Below, piece after piece: positions 1 through 8,271 of a DNA stretch of 64,000 nt. The translations under genes and the position numbers were made by a program. The first letter of the stretch is position 1. Each line of letters starts with the position of its first letter. Source of the DNA: Pontivivens sp032464575. GTDB taxonomy: Bacteria > Pseudomonadota > Alphaproteobacteria > Rhodobacterales > Rhodobacteraceae. The DNA lies in NCBI GenBank assembly GCA_032464575.1, contig JAWDKM010000001.1:310001-374000 (forward strand), read 5' to 3'. Under the pieces are notes generated by a model. The model saw only the letters and a list, made by a program, of their open reading frames with translations. It did no database searches and was not told where the DNA came from.

Positions 1-28
1 CGACTACGCGGACGTGGAGAACCGCTGA
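1..28 (+). CDS. 3' end of an unidentified gene (partial)
   Basis: Only the last eight codons and a TGA stop lie in the window; they read DYADVENR. The gene begins upstream of the window. The frame is supported by the strong hairpin terminator that follows 40 bases later. Eight residues are too few to assign a family. Genes for central metabolism such as citrate synthase often sit near lpxB in Rhodobacterales, but nothing in these residues proves that here. Confidence 0.5.
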
Positions 29-69
29 ACCACACCCTCCGTCACACGGAAGCAACAGGTATCGGAGAT

Positions 70-101
70 GGCCCGGATATGATCCGGGCCATTCTTGTTT
101 T
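70..101 (+). terminator. Rho-independent terminator
   Basis: A perfect 9-bp stem (GGCCCGGAT and ATCCGGGCC) closes a three-base ATG loop at 70-90 and is followed by ATTCTTGTTTT. It lies 41 bases after the stop codon of the partial upstream gene and should end that transcript. The arm sequence resembles the second hairpin of the dispersed repeat seen elsewhere in the window, so it may be a diverged half-copy. Confidence 0.85.
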
Positions 102-193
102 GCACGGGCCCTTTCCCAACGGCATGATGACCTTCGGACGATTATTGCACTGGCAAGACGGGGAAATTCGTTGATGTTCTCGGGAACGCAAAC

Positions 194-667
194 ATGGCGA
201 GCATCATGAGCAAGTCGGTCGAGCGGGTGCGGCAGGCGGCGGACGATCTCGGGCTCGAGATCGTGGTGCTGGAGATGCCCGCCTCCACACGCACGGCCGA
301 GGAGGCGGCGGCGACCTGCGGGGTCGAGCTCGACCAGATCGTGAAGTCGCTGATCTTCGCAAGCGTAGGTGGCGACCTGCATCTCTTCCTGATGGCGGGC
401 GGTTCGCGGCTCGACATGAAGGTGGCCGCGAAGGTCACCGGGGTCGGGCTGGAGCGGGCCGATGCCGATCAGGTGCGCAGCGAGACGGGGTTCGCCATCG
501 GCGGCGTCGCCCCGATCGGGCATCTGAGCAAGCTGCCGACCTACATGGACCCGCGGCTGCTCGACTTCGACGGCGTGGTCGCGGCGGCCGGCACGCCGCG
601 CCATGTCTTCACCGTCTCGCCCAAGGCGCTGGTGGAGGCGACGGGAGCCTCAGTCCTGCCGCGCTAG
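194..667 (+). CDS. YbaK/EbsC-type aminoacyl-tRNA deacylase domain protein
   Basis: This 157-residue protein belongs to the YbaK/ProX editing family, whose members hydrolyse mischarged aminoacyl-tRNAs in the cytoplasm. The family lysine is visible at residue 51 (IVKSLIF) and the conserved loop GGVAPIGH at residues 103-110. The single-domain length is normal for free-standing members. Which amino acid it edits cannot be read from the sequence. An in-frame ATG at 206 (MSKSVERV) is an equally good start; neither has a strong ribosome site. Its end overlaps the end of lpxB on the opposite strand by 18 bases, so the two genes are convergent. Confidence 0.85.
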   Translation: MASIMSKSVERVRQAADDLGLEIVVLEMPASTRTAEEAAATCGVELDQIVKSLIFASVGGDLHLFLMAGGSRLDMKVAAKVTGVGLERADADQVRSETGFAIGGVAPIGHLSKLPTYMDPRLLDFDGVVAAAGTPRHVFTVSPKALVEATGASVLPR

Positions 668-1822
668 CCGGTCGAGCACCGAACGGGCCGCCCTCAGACC
701 GGGCGGCTCGCCCCCCTGCCCCAGCATCCGCATCGCCTTGGCCATCGCGGCCTGCTGCGCGACGCGCGCGCTCGGATCCTCCAGCAACGCGTCGAGGGCC
801 GCGGCGATGTTTCCTGGCGTGCAGGCGTCGAAGAGCAGTTCGGGCACCGCGTCGCGATCCAGCAGGATATTGACGAGGTTGGCATATTTCACCTTTACCG
901 CCCGGCGCACGAGGAAGGTGGTGATCGGCGCCATCTTGTAGGCGATCACCCCGGGGCAACCCGCCATGGCAAGCTCCAGCCCCACCGTACCCGAGGCCGC
1001 GAGCGCCAGATGCGCGGCGGCGAAGGCGCTGCGCTTCCGCGCTTCTGCCAGATCGGGGGCCATGCCGCGCGGATCGAGGAGCTTCGCCTCCAGCGGCCAG
1101 TCCGCGACCTTCTCCGCCACCAGATCCGTTACCGAACCGGCCGTGGGGACCACGACCTGCATGTCGGGCGTGCCGATCAGGCCGAGGGCCGCGCCGAAGG
1201 GCTCCGCCAGCCGCTCCATCTCGCCGCGGCGCGAGCCGGGCAGCACGACGATGATCGGGCGTTCGGGGTCGAGGCCGAGCTCCGCCATCAGGTCCTGCAC
1301 CTCGCCGACCGACGGCGCGCGTTCGGCGACCACCGGGTGGCCGACGAAGTCACAGGTCATGCCCGCCGCCTCCATGTAGGGCGGCTCGAAGGGCAGCAGG
1401 GCGAGCACGTGGTCAACGTGCCGCGCCATCTTCGCTGCCCGCCTCTCCCGCCAGGCCCAGACGGAGGGGGCGACGTAGTGAATGACCGGCAGATCGGGGC
1501 GCTGCGCCTTCACCTTCGCGGCGACGCGCAGGCAGAAATCCGGGCTGTCGATCGTGATGAGCGCGTCGGGCTTCAGGTCGAGTACGGCCTCCGCCGCCTC
1601 GTCCCGCCGCCGCAGCAGGCCCGGCAGGCGCGGCAGCACCTCGGTGAGGCCCATGACGCTGAGTTCCTCCATCGGGAAGAGGCTGTCCATCCCCTCCACC
1701 TGCATCAGCGGGCCGCCGATGCCGTGGAACGCCACGCCGGGGGCGAGTTCGCCGAGGCCCGCCATCAGCGCGCCGCCCAGCTTGTCGCCCGAGGGCTCGC
1801 CCGCGATCAGGAACAGCTTCAT
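650..1822 (-). CDS. lpxB: Lipid-A-disaccharide synthase
   Basis: LpxB joins UDP-2,3-diacylglucosamine and lipid X (2,3-diacylglucosamine 1-phosphate) into the lipid A disaccharide at the inner face of the inner membrane (glycosyltransferase family 19). The protein of 390 residues starts MKLFLIAGEPSGDKLGG, the family N-terminus. It then shows the VAPSVWAWRERR segment near residue 125 and a C-terminal half rich in nucleotide-sugar binding signatures. The ATG at 1822 overlaps the TGA of lpxI as ATGA, which favours it over an in-frame ATG four codons earlier. It is the last gene of the long minus-strand envelope operon and ends convergently with the YbaK gene. Confidence 0.97.
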   Translation of the reverse strand: MKLFLIAGEPSGDKLGGALMAGLGELAPGVAFHGIGGPLMQVEGMDSLFPMEELSVMGLTEVLPRLPGLLRRRDEAAEAVLDLKPDALITIDSPDFCLRVAAKVKAQRPDLPVIHYVAPSVWAWRERRAAKMARHVDHVLALLPFEPPYMEAAGMTCDFVGHPVVAERAPSVGEVQDLMAELGLDPERPIIVVLPGSRRGEMERLAEPFGAALGLIGTPDMQVVVPTAGSVTDLVAEKVADWPLEAKLLDPRGMAPDLAEARKRSAFAAAHLALAASGTVGLELAMAGCPGVIAYKMAPITTFLVRRAVKVKYANLVNILLDRDAVPELLFDACTPGNIAAALDALLEDPSARVAQQAAMAKAMRMLGQGGEPPGLRAARSVLDRLARQD

Positions 1823-2640
1823 GGCCGCGCCCACAGGAAGAGGCCGGCGGCGTCCGCCTCGGCGATCACCGCGTCGCGGTCGAGGATCAGCGCGGCGTCT
1901 GCCTCGATCACGATGCCGCGCAAGCCCGCGGCGGCGGCACGGCGTACCGTCTCCACCCCGATCGTGGGCATGTCGAGCTTACGGTCCTGCCCGGGCTTGG
2001 AGCGTTTGACGAAGACGCCCGCGCGGTCGCCATCATGGGTCCGCGCCACGAAATCGAGCAGCGCGTCGGTGCCCTGGATCGTCTCGATCCCCCGCACCTG
2101 GCCGAAGGCAACGACCGCGCCCTGCCCCACGTCGAGCGGCGCGAGCGCGGCAAGGATCGCCTCGGCGCGGGCCGCATCCTCCTGATCCTCGCGATTAGGC
2201 TGATGGGTGCCGAGGACGCCGGTCGCCACGCGCAGGTCCTCCAGTACCTCGTCGGCGCCGATCAGGGTCAGGCCTTCATGCTCCAAGAGGCCCCGCACCG
2301 TGCGCAGCAGGGCGTCGTCGCCCTTGCGCAGGGCCGGCGCGAGGCGCGGCAGCCAGCTCAGCGCCTTGCGGTCGAGGGCGAGCGGGTTGATGGCGGGGCG
2401 CTCCACGCCGCCCGCCATGACCAGATGCGCACAGCCCGCGCCGCGCAGCGCATCGAGGATCCGGCGCACGCCGGTGATCGGCGCGGTGACATGGGGGTGT
2501 GCCGCAGCCCAGCCGCCCGCGAAGCCGTCGAGGGCCACCACCAGATAGGGCCGCCCCTCCGCCGCCCGAGCCTCGGCGATGCGCCTCGGCAGGTCGCCGC
2601 GCCCGGCAAGGATGCCCAGCGGGCCGTCTGGTCCGCTCAC
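1819..2640 (-). CDS. lpxI: UDP-2,3-diacylglucosamine diphosphatase LpxI
   Basis: LpxI (formerly DUF1009) cleaves UDP-2,3-diacylglucosamine to lipid X and UMP, replacing LpxH in alphaproteobacteria. The 273-residue product opens with GPLGILAGRGDLPRRIAEA, the family N-terminal signature, and carries GVERPAINPLALDRKA and the C-terminal TIGVETVRRAAAAGLRGIVIEADAA-like region in the usual order. The start is GTG at 2640, overlapping the lpxA stop as GTGA. It sits between lpxA and lpxB, which provide the preceding and following steps of lipid A synthesis. Confidence 0.96.
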   Translation of the reverse strand: MSGPDGPLGILAGRGDLPRRIAEARAAEGRPYLVVALDGFAGGWAAAHPHVTAPITGVRRILDALRGAGCAHLVMAGGVERPAINPLALDRKALSWLPRLAPALRKGDDALLRTVRGLLEHEGLTLIGADEVLEDLRVATGVLGTHQPNREDQEDAARAEAILAALAPLDVGQGAVVAFGQVRGIETIQGTDALLDFVARTHDGDRAGVFVKRSKPGQDRKLDMPTIGVETVRRAAAAGLRGIVIEADAALILDRDAVIAEADAAGLFLWARP

Positions 2641-3437
2641 GGCGTGGCGACCGAGCGGCTGTGATCGGTGAGGATGAAGGCCGTGATCTCCTGCACCAGC
2701 GCGTTGTCCGGGTGGTCGTCGCGGGTCCGCGCGGCCCGTTCCTGCAACGTACCCGCCCCGTCGACGAAGATCGCCTGATATGCTGCGCGCAACGCGTGCA
2801 GCTGCGCGCGCTCCACCCCGCGCCGCTTCAGCCCGACGATGTTGAGCCCGGCGAGCGCCCCGCGATTGCCGACGATCGAGCCATAGGGGATCACGTCCTT
2901 CGTCACCATCGAGACCGCGCCGATCATGGCCCCGCGGCCCAGATGGCAGAACTGATGCACCCCGGACTGACCGCCGATGATCACGTTGTCCTCGACCGTG
3001 CAGTGCCCCGCGATGGCAGCATTGTTGGCCAGCACGATCCGGTTGCCGAGCGTGCAGTCATGCCCGACATGGGAGCCGAGCATGAAGAGGTTGTCGTCGC
3101 CGATCCGCGTGAGCCCCCCGCCGCCCTCGGTCCCCGGATTGATCGAGGTGGACTCGCGGATCATGTTGCGCGCGCCGATCTCCAGCCGCGTTTGCTCGCC
3201 GGCGTATTTCAGGTCCTGCGGCTGATGCCCGACCGAGGCGAAGGGCCAGATGCGCGTGCCGTCGCCGATGGCCGTATCACCCGCCACAACCACGTGAGAG
3301 AAGAGCTCCAGCCCCGCGCCAAGCCGGACCTTCGGCCCGATCACGCTGTAGGGCCCGACGACGGTGTCGGGTCCGATCTCCGCCCCCTCCTCGACGAGCG
3401 CGGTGGAGTGGATGCGCGCAGTCTCGGCGATCGCCAT
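2637..3437 (-). CDS. lpxA: UDP-N-acetylglucosamine O-acyltransferase
   Basis: LpxA transfers a 3-hydroxyacyl chain from acyl carrier protein to UDP-GlcNAc, the first step of lipid A synthesis, in the cytoplasm. The 266-residue protein is built of hexapeptide repeats (for example VVGPYSVIGPKVRLGAG) that form a left-handed beta helix, followed by the conserved GGQSGVHQF segment and a helical C-terminus. The open frame continues upstream but the real start is ATG 3437 (MAIAETARIH), three bases after the fabZ stop; the longer N-terminus would be read out of fabZ. It is translationally close to fabZ and lpxI. Confidence 0.97.
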   Translation of the reverse strand: MAIAETARIHSTALVEEGAEIGPDTVVGPYSVIGPKVRLGAGLELFSHVVVAGDTAIGDGTRIWPFASVGHQPQDLKYAGEQTRLEIGARNMIRESTSINPGTEGGGGLTRIGDDNLFMLGSHVGHDCTLGNRIVLANNAAIAGHCTVEDNVIIGGQSGVHQFCHLGRGAMIGAVSMVTKDVIPYGSIVGNRGALAGLNIVGLKRRGVERAQLHALRAAYQAIFVDGAGTLQERAARTRDDHPDNALVQEITAFILTDHSRSVATP

Positions 3438-3439
3438 TG

Positions 3440-3913
3440 TCAGGCTCCCTCGGGCGGAACGATCATCGCGGCGAAGACACATTCGGTGGCAAGCTCGTCG
3501 CCGACCTTCGCCTCGCCCTTGAACTTCCAGACCTTGCCGCGGCCGCGGATGGTCTCGACATGCAGGTATAGTACGTCGCCCGGCACCACCTTCCGTCGGA
3601 AGCGGCACTCGTCGACGCTCATGAAGTAGACGAGCGCCTCCTTGTCGATCAGGCCCAGCGAGGCGGAGACGAGGACGGCGGAGGTCTGGGCCAGCGCCTC
3701 GATCTGCAACACGCCCGGCATCACGGCCTCGGCCGGAAAGTGCCCCTCGAAATGCGGCTCGTTGGCGGTGACGTTCTTCACGCCCTTCGCATACTTGCCC
3801 TCGACCATGTCCTCGACCCGGTCTACCAGCAGGAAGGGATAGCGGTGCGGGATCATCCGCTTGATCTCGGCGAGGTCGGCGGTGGTCTTGAAGTCGGTCG
3901 AAGCCTCGGACAT
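3440..3913 (-). CDS. fabZ: 3-hydroxyacyl-ACP dehydratase
   Basis: FabZ dehydrates beta-hydroxyacyl-ACP in fatty acid elongation and competes with LpxA for 3-hydroxyacyl-ACP. The 157-residue hot-dog-fold protein has the IPHRYPFLLVDRV signature at residues 21-33, catalytic His58 in the GHFP motif and Glu72 in the central helix. The length is normal. It sits between skp and lpxA. The gene lpxD, found between skp and fabZ in enterobacteria, is absent here. Confidence 0.97.
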   Translation of the reverse strand: MSEASTDFKTTADLAEIKRMIPHRYPFLLVDRVEDMVEGKYAKGVKNVTANEPHFEGHFPAEAVMPGVLQIEALAQTSAVLVSASLGLIDKEALVYFMSVDECRFRRKVVPGDVLYLHVETIRGRGKVWKFKGEAKVGDELATECVFAAMIVPPEGA

Positions 3914-3949
3914 CTGCGGTCTCTCCTTTCGGGCAATGCGGGAAAAGGC

Positions 3950-4507
3950 CTAGTCCTCGCCCTCCCCCTGGTCAAGCTGGCGGGTGTCGAGGCGGCGGAT
4001 CACCTCCGCCGTGATGTCGAGCACCGTGTTGGCGAGGATCACGTCGCGCAGGTCGAGGATGGCGGCCGCGCCAGTGTCCCGCATGATCTCCGCATAGATC
4101 GGGTTGAGGCTTTCGGCGAAGGCGCGCTCGCGCTCCTCCTCCTCCCGCGTCAGCTGGGCGGCGCGGCGGTCCTGCTCGGCCCGGGCGGCGCGCACGCGCT
4201 CGTCGAACTCGGCGGCGATCTCGGCGAACTCGTCGCGGCTGAGCACCGATCGGCGGGCGGCGAGCGCACGCTCCTCCCGCTCGAAATCCGAGGAGATCTG
4301 CTCCCCCTCGGCAACCAGCCGCTCACGCGCGAGGCGGTTTGCCCGGATCAGCGCCTGCCCGGTGCGGGAGCGTTCCAGCACGGCCGTGGGATTGACGAGC
4401 AGGACGCCGCCGACCGGCATTCGGGTCGGCGGATCGCCTGCGAAGGGCTGTGCGACCGCCGCTCCCGCCAGAGCGAGGAGCAGCGCCGCGACGAGGGCGA
4501 GGCGCAT
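3950..4507 (-). CDS. skp: OmpH/Skp-family periplasmic chaperone
   Basis: Skp-type proteins hold unfolded outer-membrane proteins in the periplasm and hand them to the BAM complex. The 185-residue product has a Sec signal peptide (MRLALVAALLLALAGAAVAQ, cleavage after about residue 19). It then has a VNPTAVLERSRTGQ segment and a long charged helical region, about residues 55-130, rich in Glu and Arg as in the Skp coiled-coil arms. A Glu/Asp tail ends the protein. ATG 4507 overlaps the bamA stop as TGATG, so translation is coupled to bamA. Sequence identity with Skp is low as usual for this family; context makes the call secure. Confidence 0.9.
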   Translation of the reverse strand: MRLALVAALLLALAGAAVAQPFAGDPPTRMPVGGVLLVNPTAVLERSRTGQALIRANRLARERLVAEGEQISSDFEREERALAARRSVLSRDEFAEIAAEFDERVRAARAEQDRRAAQLTREEEERERAFAESLNPIYAEIMRDTGAAAILDLRDVILANTVLDITAEVIRRLDTRQLDQGEGED

Positions 4508-6864
4508 CAGAAGCGGCGGCCGCCCGTCAGGCGGAAGCGCTCCAGATCGTCGCCCTCCTCCGTCTGGATCGCCTCGGCATAGTCGATGCGCAGCGCACCG
4601 ATCGGGCTGTCCCAGAAGAGGCTGAGGCCCACGGCCGAGCGCAGCTCGGGATCGTCGTCCACGTCGAAGGTGCCGCGGACCGGGTCGCCCTCGATCGACG
4701 TGTCGTCGAGACCCCACAGCGTACCGACATTGGCGAAGACGCCGCCGAACAGGCCCAGCTCCTCCGGCAGGCCCAGCGGGAACGACGCCTGCGCCCGCAT
4801 CACCGCGTAGTAATTGCCGCCGAGCGCCGAGTCGATGTCGCGGTCGACGCCGTTGTCGAAGCGGTCCCGCGGGCCGAGGCCGCCGGACTGGAAACCGCGG
4901 AAGGACTGGCCGCCGAGGAAGAAGCGGTCGGTCACCCGCACACCGTCGTCGCCGCCGACCAGCGCGCCACCCTCGACCTCGAGGAACGTCACGATGTCGT
5001 CGTTGCGGAAGGACTGGTAGATCCGACCGCGCGCCACGTTGCGCAGGTACTGCGCGTCGCCTCCCAGACCGGCGAGGTCGCTGGAAAAGGTGAGCAGGTA
5101 GCCCGCCGTCGGCGCCGCGCGGGAATTCCGGCGGTCATAGGCGTAGGTGGCCCCGATGGACGAGGTGATCTCGGACCCCTCGTCGTTGATGATCGCCTGG
5201 GACACGTCCTCCGGATCGCTGCCGTCGATCTCGTCCTGCGACAGGCGGTAGCGCACCTGCAGCGAGCCGTTGGGGCTGAGCGGGAAACTCACCCGCGGCT
5301 CGATCCCGATATTGGTCTCGTCGAAGTTCGAGGTCTCGCGCTCGATCTCCCGGAAATAGGCATCGAAACCGACCCCGACCTCACGGTCGAGGAAGGCCGG
5401 CTCGTCGAAGGAGAAGGAGTAGACGCTGCGATCGGAGTCGACCGAGAACTCCGCTCCGACCCGCTGACCGCGGCCGAGGAAGTTATTCTCCTGCAGCGAG
5501 ACCGTACCGCCGAGGCCGGAGGCGGACGAGAACGCGATCCCGAAGTTGATCGAGCCCGTCAGCCGCTCCTCGACCGTGGCATCGATCACGGCCTGGTCCG
5601 GCGCCGTTCCTTCGCGCACGTCGACGTCGACCGCCGCGAAGTAGCCGAGGCCACGCAGACGGTCCGTCGCCTCGCGCACCTGGCGCGCGTTGAAGGCATC
5701 GCCCTCGACCAGCTCGAACTCGCGCCGGATGACGCGATCGAGCGTCGCGGTATTACCCGAGATGTCGATGCGCTGGACGAAGACGCGGTCGCCCTCCTGC
5801 ACCTCGAAGATCACGTCGACCGTGCGCTCCTCGAAATTCTGGACAACGCGCGGCACGACATCGACGAAGGCGAAGCCCTGGATGCCCGCGATGTCGAGCA
5901 TGTTTTCGATGGTGTCGTCGATGCGGCGCTGGTCGAAGCCGTCGCCGGTCGACATCGCGATCGCCCCGTCGAAGTCCTGCGGCTCCAGCCCCGGCGCGAA
6001 GCTGTCGATGCCGAGCTCGCCGAAGGTGTAGCGCGGCCCCTCGCTGACCGTGAAGGTGATGAAGAACGCCTCGCGATCGGGCGAGAGCTCTGCAACCGCG
6101 TTCTCGACCTCGAACTCCGCGAAACCGTTCTCCAGGTAGAACTGGCGCAGCAGTTCCTCGTCGAGGCGCAGGCGGTCCTGATCGAAGGTGTCGCCGGCGA
6201 AGAGGAAGGAGAACAGCCCCGCCTGGCGGCTCGCGATCACGCCGCGCAGGTCGCTGTCGGAGAAGACCTCATTGCCCACGAAGGTGATGCGCTCGACTTC
6301 GGTCACGTCGCCCTCGCTGATCTCGAAGACCACGTCGACGCGGTTGTCGGTGCGCTCGATGATGACCGGGTTCACCTCGGCATCGAGGCGCCCAACGGCG
6401 CGGTAGGCGTCGATGATGCGCGCGGCATCCGCCTCGACCGCGGCACGGTTGAACGCGAGCCGGGGCCGCAGGTCGATGGAGCTGCGCAACACGTCGTCGG
6501 ACACGATGCTGTTGCCCTCGAACGCGATCTGGTTGATCGAGGGGTTCTCCTCGACCACGACCGTGAGGACGGGTGCGTTCACCTCGATGCGCGCGTCGGA
6601 AAAGAGGCCCGTCGCGAACAGCGCCTGCACCGCGTCGTTCACGTCGCGGGCCGTCACCGTCTCGCCGGGAACGAGGTCGGTGGTGATGCGGATCGTCTCC
6701 GCCTCGATCCGGCGGTTGCCCTGCACCTCGATGCCCTGCAGCACGAAGCCGCCCGCCTGCGCCAGGGCGGGCTGGTGTGGCACCAGCGCACCGATGAACA
6801 CGAACGCCGCCAAGACAAAGTTGAACGCGGGGAGCCTGATTCCCCGAACGATCGATACCCGCAT
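4507..6864 (-). CDS. bamA: Outer membrane protein assembly factor BamA
   Basis: BamA is the central insertase for outer-membrane beta-barrel proteins. The 785-residue protein has a signal peptide ending near ALAQ (residue 36) and five POTRA domains across roughly residues 40-430, with recognisable repeats such as VQGNRRIEAETI, FVGNEVFSDSDL and ISGNTATLDRVI. A 16-strand barrel follows, with the FRGF loop-6 motif (FRGFQSGGLGPRD) and a C-terminal RRF beta signal. It is followed directly by skp, and rseP is 63 bases upstream. The length is typical for alphaproteobacteria. Confidence 0.98.
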   Translation of the reverse strand: MRVSIVRGIRLPAFNFVLAAFVFIGALVPHQPALAQAGGFVLQGIEVQGNRRIEAETIRITTDLVPGETVTARDVNDAVQALFATGLFSDARIEVNAPVLTVVVEENPSINQIAFEGNSIVSDDVLRSSIDLRPRLAFNRAAVEADAARIIDAYRAVGRLDAEVNPVIIERTDNRVDVVFEISEGDVTEVERITFVGNEVFSDSDLRGVIASRQAGLFSFLFAGDTFDQDRLRLDEELLRQFYLENGFAEFEVENAVAELSPDREAFFITFTVSEGPRYTFGELGIDSFAPGLEPQDFDGAIAMSTGDGFDQRRIDDTIENMLDIAGIQGFAFVDVVPRVVQNFEERTVDVIFEVQEGDRVFVQRIDISGNTATLDRVIRREFELVEGDAFNARQVREATDRLRGLGYFAAVDVDVREGTAPDQAVIDATVEERLTGSINFGIAFSSASGLGGTVSLQENNFLGRGQRVGAEFSVDSDRSVYSFSFDEPAFLDREVGVGFDAYFREIERETSNFDETNIGIEPRVSFPLSPNGSLQVRYRLSQDEIDGSDPEDVSQAIINDEGSEITSSIGATYAYDRRNSRAAPTAGYLLTFSSDLAGLGGDAQYLRNVARGRIYQSFRNDDIVTFLEVEGGALVGGDDGVRVTDRFFLGGQSFRGFQSGGLGPRDRFDNGVDRDIDSALGGNYYAVMRAQASFPLGLPEELGLFGGVFANVGTLWGLDDTSIEGDPVRGTFDVDDDPELRSAVGLSLFWDSPIGALRIDYAEAIQTEEGDDLERFRLTGGRRF

Positions 6865-6927
6865 CTGCCCCTGACCCTCTTTTGGTGTGGGTTTTAATAT
6901 GTTTTTCAGAGGCGCCGCGCTGTGGTG

Positions 6928-8268
6928 CTAGAGCGACAGCCTGCTCAGATCGTTATACGTTGCGAAGACCATCAGGGACAACACCATAGCGAGACCGACG
7001 GCCATCGCGATATCCACCCAGCGGCCCCTTGGCTGACGTCCCGTGACAGCCTCGATCGCGTAGAAGACGAGATGTCCTCCGTCGAGCACGGGGATCGGGA
7101 ACAGGTTCATCAGACCGATCGCGGTCGAGATCAGGGCGATGAGCTGGATGAAGTTGGTAAGCCCCTGCCCCGCCGTCTCGCCCGAGACCTGGGCGATGCC
7201 GACCGGTCCGTTGATGTTGGACGGGCTCAGGCTGCCCGCGATCATGTGGCCGATCCCGTCGATGGTGCCGGTGATGATCGCGAACATGCGGGAGGTGGCG
7301 ACGGTGAGCGCCTCGACGGGACCGGCGGTGCGCACCGCGGGCTCGATATAGGTGCCGACGGTCACGCCGATGATGGCGCGTCGCTCGAACCCGTCCGCCG
7401 TGGGCACGTCCTCGACCCGGGGGGTCATGGTCATCGTCATCGTCTCGTCCCCGCGGCGCAGGGTGATGTCGATGGGCACGCCCTCGGAGTTGCCGACCGC
7501 CTCCAGCAGCGCGTCGAAGTCCGGGAGCGGCGCGCCGTTGGCCGAGAGCAGCAGATCGCCCGCCTCGATCCCCGCCTGGCTGGCGGCGGAGAGCGGACGG
7601 ACGCCCACCACATAAGGCGGGCGCGGATAGGGCACGGCGAGGGTCAGGACCTCGCCATCGCGCTCGACGATGAAGGGTGTGGTCGTGTCGCTAGGAAGGT
7701 CCGAAAACGCTTCGACCATCTCCACGTAGGTCGTGACCTCGGTGTCGCCGACCTGGCGCACCACGTCGCCGGTCTGCAGGGGCGTCGCCGCGGCGGCGGA
7801 TTCAGGGATGCCGCCGATCACCGGCTCCTCCACCGCGAGGCCGTTCCACACGATGAAGCCGAGGAAGATCGCGATGGTCAGGATGAAGTTCGCAACCGGG
7901 CCGGCGGCGACAGTCAGCGCGCGCTTCCAGAGTGCCGCGCCCGGGAAGCTGCGTGCCCGCGTCTCGGCATCCATCCCCTCGACCGCCGACGGATCCGGGC
8001 GGCTCGCCCCGTCCGCGTCACCCAGGAACTTCACATAGCCGCCCAGCGGCAGCGCACCGACCCGCCAGACCGTGCCGCGGCTGTCCGTGCGCGACCAGAG
8101 CTCCTTGCCGAAGCCGAGCGAGAAGACCTCCGCATGGATGCCGCACCAGCGCCCGACGATGTAGTGGCCGAACTCGTGGATGAAGACGACGATGGCAATC
8201 ACGACGATGAACGGCAGCACCGCGCCCAGGAAGCCGCCGATGACCGGCAGGTCCGAAATGAATTCCAT
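6928..8268 (-). CDS. rseP: Site-2 protease RseP (intramembrane zinc metalloprotease)
   Basis: RseP cuts anti-sigma factors and signal-peptide remnants within the inner membrane. The 446-residue protein has a first transmembrane segment carrying the zinc motif HEFGH (His31, Glu32, His35). It also has the GGYVKFLGD loop, a second membrane helix after ALTVAAGPVANF, and tandem PDZ-like regions (one around GVRPLSAASQAGIEAGD). The third zinc ligand motif NLFPIPVLDGGH is near residue 380. It lies three bases after the dxr stop and precedes bamA, the usual order. Confidence 0.97.
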   Translation of the reverse strand: MEFISDLPVIGGFLGAVLPFIVVIAIVVFIHEFGHYIVGRWCGIHAEVFSLGFGKELWSRTDSRGTVWRVGALPLGGYVKFLGDADGASRPDPSAVEGMDAETRARSFPGAALWKRALTVAAGPVANFILTIAIFLGFIVWNGLAVEEPVIGGIPESAAAATPLQTGDVVRQVGDTEVTTYVEMVEAFSDLPSDTTTPFIVERDGEVLTLAVPYPRPPYVVGVRPLSAASQAGIEAGDLLLSANGAPLPDFDALLEAVGNSEGVPIDITLRRGDETMTMTMTPRVEDVPTADGFERRAIIGVTVGTYIEPAVRTAGPVEALTVATSRMFAIITGTIDGIGHMIAGSLSPSNINGPVGIAQVSGETAGQGLTNFIQLIALISTAIGLMNLFPIPVLDGGHLVFYAIEAVTGRQPRGRWVDIAMAVGLAMVLSLMVFATYNDLSRLSL

Positions 8269-8271
8269 CGC

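Noticed and set aside
4450..6897. An 815-codon plus-strand open frame opposite bamA
   Set aside because: Antisense to bamA and skp; no recognisable domain or ribosome site.
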